Of a DNA stretch of 10,530 nucleotides, positions 1-6,611 are shown one piece after another. The position numbers and the translations under genes are program-made. Positions within the stretch are counted from its first letter, which is position 1. Every line of letters starts with the position of its first letter. The notes below the pieces were generated by a model that had not been told where the DNA came from, ran no database searches, and was given only the letters and a program-made list of their open reading frames with translations. Source of the DNA: an uncultured Alphaproteobacteria bacterium (GTDB lineage: Bacteria > Pseudomonadota > Alphaproteobacteria > Caulobacterales > Parvularculaceae); the NCBI GenBank assembly GCA_938003575.1, contig CALKYG010000289.1, positions 1 to 10,530 on the forward strand, written 5' to 3'.

Positions 1-657
1 ATTGCCCTCCGCCCGTTGCGTGACGGCGGGCACCCGCACAACATCGCGCACCAGTTTCACCTTGAAAGCGGGCTTGTCGCGGTTGCGCACGACCGTGATT
101 TCGATCGGCGTCCCCTTGGCGCCTTTCAGCTTGCCGATCGCTTCATCAATCGTCATGCCCTGGACCGGCGCGCCGTCGATTTCGGTGATGAGATCGTTGG
201 TGGTAATTCCAGCGCGCTGGGCAGGCGTGTTGTCGATCGGCGCAATGACTTTCACGAACCCTTTGTCAGGTCCTTCATTATCCATGACGACCTGGATGCC
301 GAGGCCGTCGAAGCTGCCGCGCGTCTGCTCCTGCATTCTGTTGAAGTCTTCGGCCGTCAAATAGCTGGAATGCGGATCAAGTCCTGACAACATTCCGTCG
401 ATTGCGCCCTTGATGAGTTTTGAGTCTTCCGGCGTCTCGACATAATTCTGGTGAACCTGTTCGAACACTTCGCCGAAAAGGTCGAGCTGGCGAAACGTAT
501 CAGCTGAAATCGTCGAGCGGGCGAACCCGGCGCCAAGCACAGCCGCCGTCACGAGCGAGCCCCCGATCGCTGCAGTCGCAAGCGCGCCCGCTGACGCGGC
601 GCTCCGCCAGAATGCAGGCCGTGAGACGCGAGTCTTGCGATTTTGAACCTTTTTCAT
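1..657 (-). CDS. ctpA: Carboxy-terminal processing protease, S41 family with PDZ domain (partial, C-terminus cut by window edge)
   Basis: The visible 219 residues are the N-terminal half of a CtpA/Prc-type S41 serine protease, an envelope enzyme that trims or degrades proteins from their C-terminus. A basic N-terminus (KKVQNRKTR) precedes a hydrophobic segment at about residues 20-46, which fits a signal peptide or membrane anchor. Next comes the family's typical 'LFGEVFEQVHQNYVE' stretch (60-74) and 'GMLSGLDPHSSYL' (88-100), then a PDZ domain at about 112-203 with 'GSFDGLGIQV' and 'PAQRAGITTNDLITEIDG'. The Ser/Lys catalytic domain lies beyond the left edge and cannot be judged. The ATG at 657 has AGGTG about 5 bases upstream. 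It begins 43 bp after envC on the same strand, a pairing (EnvC then CtpA) that recurs in Alphaproteobacteria. Periplasmic location and role in cell-wall or outer-membrane protein turnover are inferred from the family. Confidence 0.94.
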   Translation of the reverse strand, partial: MKKVQNRKTRVSRPAFWRSAASAGALATAAIGGSLVTAAVLGAGFARSTISADTFRQLDLFGEVFEQVHQNYVETPEDSKLIKGAIDGMLSGLDPHSSYLTAEDFNRMQEQTRGSFDGLGIQVVMDNEGPDKGFVKVIAPIDNTPAQRAGITTNDLITEIDGAPVQGMTIDEAIGKLKGAKGTPIEITVVRNRDKPAFKVKLVRDVVRVPAVTQRAEGN

Positions 658-700
658 CCAAACACCTGTATCCTCAGACTACAATCCGCAGCTTTCGCCG

Positions 701-1924
701 CTACGACGCCGGGTCGGCGCCAGCATTATCCGAGCGCCACAATGACGGGTTAACGGGCTCGCCATTTTTACGGATCTCCAGATCAAGCACGGCCCCGGAT
801 CCCACCATGGCGGCCACCGGTTCGCCAGCCTTAATGCTTTGACCCTCCTCGACGAGGAAAGCGCCCACGCCGATAAACAATATATAGTAGCCTCCTCCGA
901 CGTCCAGAACGATCAGGTTGCCGATCGGGTTCCAGGCCCTGGCGAAAGCGACCTGCCCCTCGAATGGCGCGGTGACGATGGCGCGGTCGGCGGCGGAATA
1001 TCTTAATCCGTCATATCGGCCGCCTTCGGGCCTGGCGGCGCCGAAGCGGCCGATCACGTTTCCGACAACAGGCGGTCGAAGGGTCCCGACGGCCGCCGCG
1101 AAAGACCGCGAGGGAGAGAAAGGCTGGGGCTTGGGCGCCGGCCGGACCGGCGTCCGGACGGCGGCCGGCCCATCGTCCGGAGGCGGCGGCTTCAGCCGCG
1201 GCGCCACGACCCGCGCAAGCCGTTCAAGACGTCCAATTATGTCGCGGAGCGACGTCGCCCGGGCCGCGAGCGCCGCAGTCTCGCTTTGAGCGGCGGCGGC
1301 CAGTCTTTCCGCAACGCGCCTCTCTCCCTGTTTTTTGGACAGCAATTCGGCGAGGACCGATCTCCTCGCCGAGATTTCTTCGTTCGTCTTTTCAAATTTG
1401 CGGCGTTCCTCCTCAAGCGAGGATTTGACTTGTTCGAGTTCGTCGATCGAGTTCCTGAGCAGCGCCGCCTTTGCTTCGATTTGCGGCGTCACGTCAGCGA
1501 GCAGCATCGCGGTGCGCGCAGCCCTGGCCGCGTCGTCCGGCGACACCAGCAAGGCTGGCGGTTTCGCGCGTTCAATTGATTGCAGAGCCGCCAGAACCTC
1601 GCTTAGCGAATCCTGTTGCGCCTTCAATGAAGACTTGAGCGTCTGTTCCTCCTTCTCAAGTCTTGCGGTTTCCCGGCGGATTTCCGCAAGGCGGCGCTCC
1701 GCATCCTGAAGCGCGTTCGCGGTTTCAATCATCCGTCGCCGAAGCGCGGCGACTTCTTTCTCACGCTCTTTTGCTTCATCGCGCAAACGCGATTCTTCGT
1801 CTCTGCGTTCCTTGAGCTGGCGCTCGATATCTTCGAGTTCGCGCTCCGGCTTGGCCGATTGGCCAGCGGCCGCCCCCGCGCCGAAGGCGAAGACAAGCAG
1901 GATTATTGCCAGCAAGCGTTTCAT
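701..1924 (-). CDS. envC: EnvC-like murein hydrolase activator: coiled coil plus degenerate LytM (M23) domain
   Basis: This 407-residue protein has a signal peptide (about 1-21, ending AAAGQSA), two long charged coiled-coil stretches (about 23-115 and 155-240), a Pro-rich linker (245-272) and a C-terminal LytM/M23 fold (about 287-396) closing with 'LEIRKNGEPVNPSLW'. This is the EnvC layout, in which the coiled coil binds FtsEX and the LytM domain switches on cell-wall amidases at division. The zinc ligands are gone. The usual HxxxD is Y304-D-G-L-R308, the GHN/HxH region reads 'FIGVG', and the usual His of LHFEIR is D381. It should therefore be an activator, not an endopeptidase. The start is ATG at 1924, which overlaps the rlmH stop as ATGA with no clear ribosome binding site, so translational coupling is likely. 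Gene symbol by domain architecture and context; often annotated simply as peptidase M23. Confidence 0.9.
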   Translation of the reverse strand: MKRLLAIILLVFAFGAGAAAGQSAKPERELEDIERQLKERRDEESRLRDEAKEREKEVAALRRRMIETANALQDAERRLAEIRRETARLEKEEQTLKSSLKAQQDSLSEVLAALQSIERAKPPALLVSPDDAARAARTAMLLADVTPQIEAKAALLRNSIDELEQVKSSLEEERRKFEKTNEEISARRSVLAELLSKKQGERRVAERLAAAAQSETAALAARATSLRDIIGRLERLARVVAPRLKPPPPDDGPAAVRTPVRPAPKPQPFSPSRSFAAAVGTLRPPVVGNVIGRFGAARPEGGRYDGLRYSAADRAIVTAPFEGQVAFARAWNPIGNLIVLDVGGGYYILFIGVGAFLVEEGQSIKAGEPVAAMVGSGAVLDLEIRKNGEPVNPSLWRSDNAGADPAS

Positions 1925-2403
1925 CCGCGGTGATATGGGTGTCCTGCGAGAATTGTGACCGCCCTGTAGATTTGCTCGGCGAGCATGACCCTGACAAGCA
2001 TATGGGGAAACGTCGCCTTGCCAAAGGCCAGCGCCATATTCGCGGAGTCGAGCAGCGATTTCTCATGCCCGTCCGCGCCGCCGATCAGAAAGGCGACCTC
2101 TCTTGCGCCATTGTCGCGCCATTGGCCGATGAGACCTGCAAACGCCTCGCTGGAGAGCGACTTTCCCGTTTCGTCGAGAACGATTCGTTTGGCGGTTGCG
2201 CCGGCGCAATGATCAAGCAGGGCCGATTCGCGCTGCCGCCGCTCAGGGCCGCTCAGTCCCTTCGGGGCCTCCAGTTCGACGATCTGAAACCCCGTGACTC
2301 CGACGGCCCTGCCGGCCGCGCGTATCCGGTCCGAATAATCGTTGATGAGCTCCAGTTCCGGTCCGCCGCGAAGACGGCCAATCGCGGCGACGGAAATTTT
2401 CAT
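1921..2403 (-). CDS. rlmH: 23S rRNA (pseudouridine1915-N3)-methyltransferase RlmH
   Basis: RlmH is a SPOUT-class methyltransferase that uses S-adenosylmethionine to methylate N3 of pseudouridine 1915 in helix 69 of 23S rRNA on assembled 70S ribosomes. The 160 residues match the family's usual length of about 155-160. The family signatures are clear: 'FLIGGADG' at 105-112 (the AdoMet-binding knot), 'PHMLVRVMLAEQIYRA' at 133-148, and the invariant C-terminal 'GHPYHRG'. The ATG at 2403 has an AGGCGGAG-type ribosome binding site directly upstream and lies 10 bp after the rsfS stop. The 3' end overlaps envC by 4 bp. The rsfS-rlmH pair is conserved across bacteria, and both proteins act on the ribosome. 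Confidence 0.97.
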   Translation of the reverse strand: MKISVAAIGRLRGGPELELINDYSDRIRAAGRAVGVTGFQIVELEAPKGLSGPERRQRESALLDHCAGATAKRIVLDETGKSLSSEAFAGLIGQWRDNGAREVAFLIGGADGHEKSLLDSANMALAFGKATFPHMLVRVMLAEQIYRAVTILAGHPYHRG

Positions 2404-2413
2404 GCTCCGCCTG

Positions 2414-2809
2414 TCAGCTGTCGCCCTTGACCGGCGCGCGCGCCGTTTCGGACCAGATGCGCTCGAGATTGTAGAATTTGCGCACTTCCGGCCGGAACAG
2501 ATGGACGATCACGTCCTCGGCGTCGATCAGAACCCAATCGCAAGCCGGCGCGCCTTCCATTTTCGCCCGACCCATTCCCGCATCCTTGAGCCGCTTGACG
2601 ATCTTGTCCGCGATCGCGCCGACATGCCGCGCAGACCGGCCCGACGCGACGACCATCGCGTCGGCGATATCGGTCTTTCCGCCAAGATTGATCGTCACAA
2701 TCTCGTCCGCCTTGTTGTCCTCGAGTTCGGAGAGGACCAACGACAAGATCGCCGCGCTGCGATCCGCAGCCTCGATCGTGTCCAGATTGACGACAGGATT
2801 GACGTCCAC
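2414..2809 (-). CDS. rsfS: Ribosome silencing factor RsfS
   Basis: RsfS binds ribosomal protein uL14 on the 50S subunit and blocks joining with 30S, lowering translation under nutrient stress. The 131-residue reading contains the full Iojap/RsfS domain: 'DNKADEIVTINLGGKTDIAD' (31-50), 'MVVASGRSARHVGAIADKI' (52-70), 'EGAPACDWVLIDAEDVIVHLF' (85-105) and 'PEVRKFYNLERIW' (107-119). The start is uncertain. GTG at 2809 is the first standard start codon, with GAGG 11 bases upstream. However, the frame stays open for another 58 codons to a stop at 2984-2986 and holds no ATG, GTG or TTG. A CTG at 2899 preceded by AAGG at six bases is an alternative that would add 30 residues. It lies 207 bp after nadD and 10 bp before rlmH. 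Confidence 0.95.
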   Translation of the reverse strand: MDVNPVVNLDTIEAADRSAAILSLVLSELEDNKADEIVTINLGGKTDIADAMVVASGRSARHVGAIADKIVKRLKDAGMGRAKMEGAPACDWVLIDAEDVIVHLFRPEVRKFYNLERIWSETARAPVKGDS

Positions 2810-2962
2810 GCCGCCAGCCGCCTCAACGGGGGCCGGGGAAACAACGTTCAGGGCGGGCTTGCTGCGCCCCGCCGGGCGATTTCCAGAATCCAGGACCAGT
2901 CTCCACCTTGCCGCGGGCGCCGCCCCGCAGCGTTCAATGTAGTCGCCGGCCGTTCCTTCGCC

Positions 2963-3015
2963 AACCGCTGACGCGGTTAAATATCAGGCAAGAGGCCCCC
3001 GGCGGCGCCCGGGGG
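2963..3015 (-). other. Two adjacent hairpins in the nadD-rsfS gap
   Basis: Directly after the nadD stop there is a GC stem: on the plus strand CCCCCGG at 2996-3002, a 6-base loop, and CCGGGGG at 3009-3015. A second perfect stem, AACCGC (2963-2968), TGAC loop, GCGGTT (2973-2978), follows on the transcript. Neither is trailed by a proper U-run in the minus-strand direction, where the first is followed only by CCTCTTGCC. I therefore call them intercistronic RNA hairpins, possibly weak termination, pausing or mRNA-processing sites. They fall in the only sizeable gap (2810-3016) of the nadD-to-ctpA cluster. I see no convincing -35/-10 promoter in the rest of that gap. Confidence 0.45.
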
Positions 3016-3016
3016 G

Positions 3017-3622
3017 TCAGCCGCTCTCTGCGGCGCGCCGGCGGCGAATTTCAGTCGCCGACGCGGGATTTCGCGTCGTTTCAATGAATGTCCAGGCCGG
3101 CGGGTCCGCATCCACGATGTCGGCAGCGCGCCCCGCCGGCGTTCGAAACAAGGCGAGCTCTCGCGCCGCCTCGCTTTCTGCAGCCGCTCTTTCATGACCG
3201 GGGCGATTGAAGACGGCGATCGGAACGAGGCTGGCGATGCGCCGCCACCCTTTCCAGCGATGGAAATTCTCGAGACTGTCGGCGCCCATCAGCCAGACAA
3301 AATGGATCTGCGGCCATAAATCGTGCAGCGCCTCCAGCGTATCAACCGTGTACTGAAGTCTTTTGCGGTCTTCGAAGTTGGACACGATGATGCGCGGATG
3401 GTCGGCGACGCGCCTCGCCGCCGCCAATCTCCCTTCATATGGCGCGTATTCATAGCCGTCCTCGGCCTTCAGGGGGTTGCCGGGCGTAACCAGCCACCAG
3501 ACTGCGTCGAGTCCCAAATGGCTCATGGCCGCGAGCGATATTTCCCGGTGGCCTTCATGGGCGGGATTGAAAGACCCTCCAAGCAGGCCGATCCGCGATG
3601 AATCGTGCCGTTGCGGTATCAT
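3017..3622 (-). CDS. nadD: Nicotinate-nucleotide adenylyltransferase NadD
   Basis: NadD transfers AMP from ATP to nicotinate mononucleotide, giving nicotinate adenine dinucleotide, the next-to-last step of NAD synthesis. The 201-residue protein is full length. It has the nucleotidyltransferase HxGH motif in 'GGSFNPAHEGH' (15-25; H22, H25), the substrate-binding 'VTPGNPLK' (45-52), 'WLMGADSLENFHRWKGWRRI' (110-129) and the C-terminal 'SATEIR' (188-193), which matches the ISSTxIR ATP-binding signature. I chose ATG 3622 because AAGGAG sits about 10 bases upstream and the protein then begins shortly before the first beta strand. An upstream in-frame ATG at 3652 would add ten residues with no family support. 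It is the first gene of the minus-strand cluster and is divergent from the membrane-protein gene at 3778. Confidence 0.96.
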   Translation of the reverse strand: MIPQRHDSSRIGLLGGSFNPAHEGHREISLAAMSHLGLDAVWWLVTPGNPLKAEDGYEYAPYEGRLAAARRVADHPRIIVSNFEDRKRLQYTVDTLEALHDLWPQIHFVWLMGADSLENFHRWKGWRRIASLVPIAVFNRPGHERAAAESEAARELALFRTPAGRAADIVDADPPAWTFIETTRNPASATEIRRRRAAESG

Positions 3623-3777
3623 GCGGCTCCATCTCCTTGTCGGGGCGACCATTCCGCTTGCGGCTTCTTCTTGCTCTAAACGCAGAGTTAACGCAAAGAC
3701 AAGGCCGATCTGTCACGATTAGGTCTGTCGATCGACCAAGGGGAGCAGCCGCCATTTTCGCCGCCCGGAAATCCCGC
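3623..3777. promoter_or_regulatory. Divergent intergenic region between nadD and the YqaA-like gene
   Basis: This 155-bp stretch separates two diverging genes and should hold promoters for both. I see an AAGGAG ribosome binding site for nadD (about 3633-3638, minus strand). On the plus strand an AAGGGGAG sits at 3738-3745, too far (32 bases) to serve the ATG at 3778 but 8 bases before an in-frame ATT at 3754. No pair of boxes close to the consensus sigma-70 -35 and -10 sequences stands out on either strand, so promoter positions are not assigned. Confidence 0.4.
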
Positions 3778-4335
3778 ATGCTCGAACTCGTCCGCAGCCC
3801 GCATGCGGAGCGTTCGCTTTTCGCCATTTCCTTCGCGGAAAGCTCATTCTTTCCATTGCCGCCGGATCTGATGCTCGGGCCGATGGCCGCCGCCGAACCC
3901 TCCAAATGGGCGCGCTACGCCCTGAATTGCACGATTGCGTCGGTCGCCGGCGGCCTCGTCGGCTATGCGATCGGCTATTTCCTTTTTGAGTCTGTCGGGC
4001 AGTGGATAATCAGCGTCTTCGGTTATGGCGGCAAGGAAGAGGCGTTGCGCGCATTCTACGCCAAGTGGGGCGCCTGGTTCATCTTCATGAAGGGGCTGAC
4101 GCCGATCCCGTTCAAACTCGTGACAATCGTGTCCGGCGCCATGCAGTTTTCATTGCCGATATTTTTCGCCGCAACCCTCATCACGCGCGGCGCACGGTTT
4201 TTCGCCGTCGCCTGGATTTTTCAGAAATTCGGCCCGCAGATCGCCCCGGTGATCGAGAAGCGGATGGGGCTTGTTCTGGCCGGAACGGCGATCGCGATCA
4301 TAGGCGCGCTCGTTATCGCGCATTACCTGATGTAG
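3778..4335 (+). CDS. YqaA family inner-membrane protein (DedA/SNARE-associated superfamily)
   Basis: This is a 185-residue integral membrane protein of the YqaA branch of the DedA/VTT superfamily, whose better-known members act in lipid translocation and envelope homeostasis; the role of this branch is not established. Visible signatures are 'FAESSFFPLPPDLML' (19-33), a Gly-rich membrane segment 'GGLVGYAIGYFLF' (58-70), the re-entrant-loop-like 'KGLTPIPFKLVTIVSGAM' (105-122), 'RGARFF' (137-142) and a C-terminal membrane helix (165-182). The start is the ATG at 3778, but no good ribosome binding site precedes it. An ATT at 3754 with AAGGGGAG eight bases upstream would add eight residues and bring the N-terminus closer to what I recall for relatives. 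The frame is open further, to an ATG at 3598 inside nadD, which is unlikely. It converges on obgE with a 6-bp gap. Confidence 0.88.
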   Translation: MLELVRSPHAERSLFAISFAESSFFPLPPDLMLGPMAAAEPSKWARYALNCTIASVAGGLVGYAIGYFLFESVGQWIISVFGYGGKEEALRAFYAKWGAWFIFMKGLTPIPFKLVTIVSGAMQFSLPIFFAATLITRGARFFAVAWIFQKFGPQIAPVIEKRMGLVLAGTAIAIIGALVIAHYLM

Positions 4336-4341
4336 CGCGGG

Positions 4342-5388
4342 TCAGGGCGCCCATTCTCCCGAACCGGCTTCGTCTGCTTCTTCAGCGTCAGCCGCGGCAA
4401 GGCCGAGCTTCATGTTCATCAGGTCGCGCATCAGCGCGGACAGTCCGGCGCCGGAAACGCCGGAAACAGCCCGTGCGGGAGCGCCTGCGGCCCGCGACAG
4501 CGTGGCGAGCCGCTTCCTGCGCGTCGCATCGTCAAGCGCGTCCGACTTGTTGAGACAGACGATTTCTCGCTTTTCGTCGAGGCCGTTTCCATAGGCGGCG
4601 AGTTCTTCCCGAATGGTGCGATAGTCTTCGGCGACATGGTCTGAAGTGCCGTCAACGAGATGCACGATCGCCGCGCAGCGCTCGACATGACCCAGGAACC
4701 GGTCGCCGATTCCTGCGCCCTCATGCGCGCCTTCGATGAGACCCGGAATATCCGCAAGAACGAAGCTCTCGCCCTCGTTGAGGCGGACGACGCCGAGGCC
4801 GGGATGAAGCGTCGTAAACGGATAATCGGCGATCTTCGGGCGCGCCGCGGTCACGGCTGAAAGCAATGTCGATTTGCCGGCGTTCGGCAGGCCGACAAGG
4901 CCGAAATCGGCGATCAGCTTCAGACGCAGCCACAGCGTGCGCTTTTCGGCCGGCTGGCCGGAATTGGCGCGCGTCGGCGCGCGGTTCGTCGCCGTCTTGA
5001 AATGCGCATTGCCGAAGCCGCCGTTGCCGCCCTTGGCAAGCAGCACCTTGTCGCCGGGATGCTCAAGGTCCGCGACGAGCGTCTCCTCGTCTTCTTCAAA
5101 GATCTGGGTGCCGACAGGAACCTTGATGATCAAGTCCGGTCCATCGGCGCCGGTCCGGTTGGAACCCTCGCCCGGGCGGCCGTTCCGGGCCGTGAAATGC
5201 TGCTGATAGCGAAAATCGATGAGCGTGTTGAGGTTCTCCACCGCTTCGGCGAAAACATGGCCGCCGCGCCCTCCATCGCCGCCGTTCGGACCGCCGAACT
5301 CGATGAATTTTTCGCGCCGGAAAGACAGGCAGCCTGCGCCGCCCGCGCCGCTTTCCACATAGATTTTCGCGCGATCGAGAAATTTCAT
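4342..5388 (-). CDS. obgE: GTPase ObgE/CgtA, ribosome assembly
   Basis: Obg is an essential GTPase that assists 50S subunit maturation and links growth to the stringent response. The 348 residues show the glycine-rich Obg domain (about 1-158: '[14 protein letters not shown]' at 32-45, '[19 protein letters not shown]' at 120-138) followed by the G domain: G1 'GLPNAGKST' (166-174), switch I 'YPFTTLHP' (189-196), G3 'DIPG' (213-216), G4 'NKSD' (280-283) and G5 'SGVSGAG' (309-315). The C-terminal tail is short and acidic and ends 'GEWAP'. ATG 5388 is the family start ([14 protein letters not shown]). Only a weak AGG lies upstream, while TATATA sits 6 bases before the ATG, so the mRNA might be leaderless. 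The rplU-rpmA genes that often precede obgE are not adjacent here; a divergent oxidoreductase gene lies upstream instead. Confidence 0.97.
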   Translation of the reverse strand: MKFLDRAKIYVESGAGGAGCLSFRREKFIEFGGPNGGDGGRGGHVFAEAVENLNTLIDFRYQQHFTARNGRPGEGSNRTGADGPDLIIKVPVGTQIFEEDEETLVADLEHPGDKVLLAKGGNGGFGNAHFKTATNRAPTRANSGQPAEKRTLWLRLKLIADFGLVGLPNAGKSTLLSAVTAARPKIADYPFTTLHPGLGVVRLNEGESFVLADIPGLIEGAHEGAGIGDRFLGHVERCAAIVHLVDGTSDHVAEDYRTIREELAAYGNGLDEKREIVCLNKSDALDDATRRKRLATLSRAAGAPARAVSGVSGAGLSALMRDLMNMKLGLAAADAEEADEAGSGEWAP

Positions 5389-5495
5389 GGCGCCTATATA
5401 GAGGCTTTTCCAGCCCGCGCCATGCTGCGCTCGGCAGATGCATCCGACGCCTGATGCCGCTAGAACCGGCCGACAGCCAGGCGCCTGGAGACCCA
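5389..5495. promoter_or_regulatory. Divergent obgE / OYE intergenic region with TATATA box and 12-bp palindrome
   Basis: This 107-bp gap separates obgE (minus) from the OYE-family gene (plus). For obgE, TATATA at 5395-5400 is the most -10-like element and would place transcription start at or next to the ATG; no good -35 sequence is seen 16-18 bases further upstream. For the OYE gene, a perfect 12-bp palindrome CCAGGCGCCTGG (5477-5488) overlaps the GGAG ribosome binding site (5487-5490), 7 bases before the ATG. It could be a repressor site or a small RNA hairpin, or simply chance in GC-rich DNA. Confidence 0.4.
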
Positions 5496-6599
5496 ATGCC
5501 GAATTCCGTCGATTTCCTGTTTACGCCCTTCAAGTCCGCCAATCTCGAAACCAAGAACCGCATCGTCATGGCTCCGATGACGCGGTCATTCTCGCCGGGC
5601 CATATCCCGGGCGCCGACGTCGCCGCATATTATCGGCGGCGGGCGGCCGCCTCGGTCGGGCTCATTCTCTCAGAGGGCGTCTCGCCAAACACCGTCACGG
5701 CGACCGGCACGCCGGACGTGCCGAATATCGCCGTTCCGGAAGCAAAAGCGGCCTGGAAGAAGGTCGCCGACGACGTCAGGGCGGCCGGCGGCAAAATGGG
5801 CCTCCAGATCTGGCATGAAGGCCCCTATCGAAACCCTGCGAAATCCGAACATCCCGACGTCCCCTCCTGGTCCGCTTCAGGCGTGAAAGTTGCGGGCAAG
5901 CCATTGTGGAGCCCGATGACGGATTCGGAAATCGAGACCGCCATCGAAGAATTCGCAGCCGCGGCCGCTGCGACGAAGGAAGCGGGATTTGACTGCGTCG
6001 AGTTTCACGGCGCCCATTCATACCTGATCGACAGCTTCTTCTGGAGCCAAACCAATCAGCGATCCGACAAGTGGGGCGGAGACTGGGTGGGGCGGACCCG
6101 AATGGCGTGCGAAATCATCCACCGTACACGGACTAGAGTCGGGCCCGATTTTCCGCTTATCATCCGGATTTCCCAGTGGAAACAACAGGACTTCGCCGCG
6201 AGGACGGCGGAAACGCCTCAGGATCTTGAGAAATGGATGGCGCCGCTCGTCGACGCCGGAATCGACATCATCCATTGCTCGCAGCGTCGATTCTGGGAGC
6301 CGGCATTTGAAGGCTCGGATCTGAATGTCGCCGGGTGGGTGAAAAAACTCACAGGAAAGCCGACGATTTCAGTCGGCTCCGTCGGACTATCCGGAGATTT
6401 CACCGCGGCCTATTCCGGCGAGGTGTCGAGACCGGCGTCGCTGGATCGCCTCATTGAAATGATGGAGCGCGGGGACTTCGATCTGATCGCCGTCGGCCGC
6501 GCGCTGCTCCAGGATCCGGACTGGGCGGAAAAGGTGCGCACCGGCCGGACGAGCGAACTGCTGGAATTCTCACGCGACGCCATGGCGACGCTTTATTAG
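5496..6599 (+). CDS. Old Yellow Enzyme-family NADH:flavin oxidoreductase (FMN-dependent ene-reductase type)
   Basis: A 367-residue FMN TIM-barrel enzyme of the Old Yellow Enzyme class, which uses NAD(P)H to reduce C=C bonds activated by carbonyl or nitro groups. OYE features are '[10 protein letters not shown]' (21-30, with T29 near the flavin), 'LQIWHEGP' (103-110), the active-site block H171-G-A-H174-S-Y176 (substrate-binding His pair and the Tyr proton donor) followed by 'NQRSDKWGG' (187-195), and the phosphate-binding '[11 protein letters not shown]' (333-343). The segment 'SQWKQQDF' (226-233) and '[17 protein letters not shown]' (260-276) marks a subfamily I recall from alphaproteobacteria whose physiological substrate is unknown to me. 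ATG 5496 is preceded by GGAG at five bases; an in-frame ATG at 5454 lacks a ribosome binding site. It lies 12 bp ahead of a glutathione transferase gene, which suggests joint detoxification of electrophiles. Confidence 0.92.
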   Translation: MPNSVDFLFTPFKSANLETKNRIVMAPMTRSFSPGHIPGADVAAYYRRRAAASVGLILSEGVSPNTVTATGTPDVPNIAVPEAKAAWKKVADDVRAAGGKMGLQIWHEGPYRNPAKSEHPDVPSWSASGVKVAGKPLWSPMTDSEIETAIEEFAAAAAATKEAGFDCVEFHGAHSYLIDSFFWSQTNQRSDKWGGDWVGRTRMACEIIHRTRTRVGPDFPLIIRISQWKQQDFAARTAETPQDLEKWMAPLVDAGIDIIHCSQRRFWEPAFEGSDLNVAGWVKKLTGKPTISVGSVGLSGDFTAAYSGEVSRPASLDRLIEMMERGDFDLIAVGRALLQDPDWAEKVRTGRTSELLEFSRDAMATLY

Positions 6600-6611
6600 A
6601 AAGGCTGCCCG

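Noticed and set aside
1080..1200. GC-rich repeat-like tract in the envC linker region
   Set aside because: It encodes the Pro/Ala linker between coiled coil and LytM domain; the low complexity follows from the protein composition.
2342..2971. Long plus-strand open frame of 209 codons opposite rsfS
   Set aside because: It lies antisense to rsfS and the nadD-rsfS gap, is Arg-rich with no recognisable domain, and is the kind of shadow frame expected in GC-rich DNA.
3659..3720. Candidate sigma-70 boxes for nadD (TTGTCT...TTAGAG on the minus strand)
   Set aside because: The spacing is acceptable but the -10 matches the consensus poorly; not strong enough to annotate.
5096..5569. Minus-strand frame of 157 codons spanning the obgE 5' end
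   Set aside because: It overlaps ObgE in another frame, is Arg/Pro-rich and matches no family.
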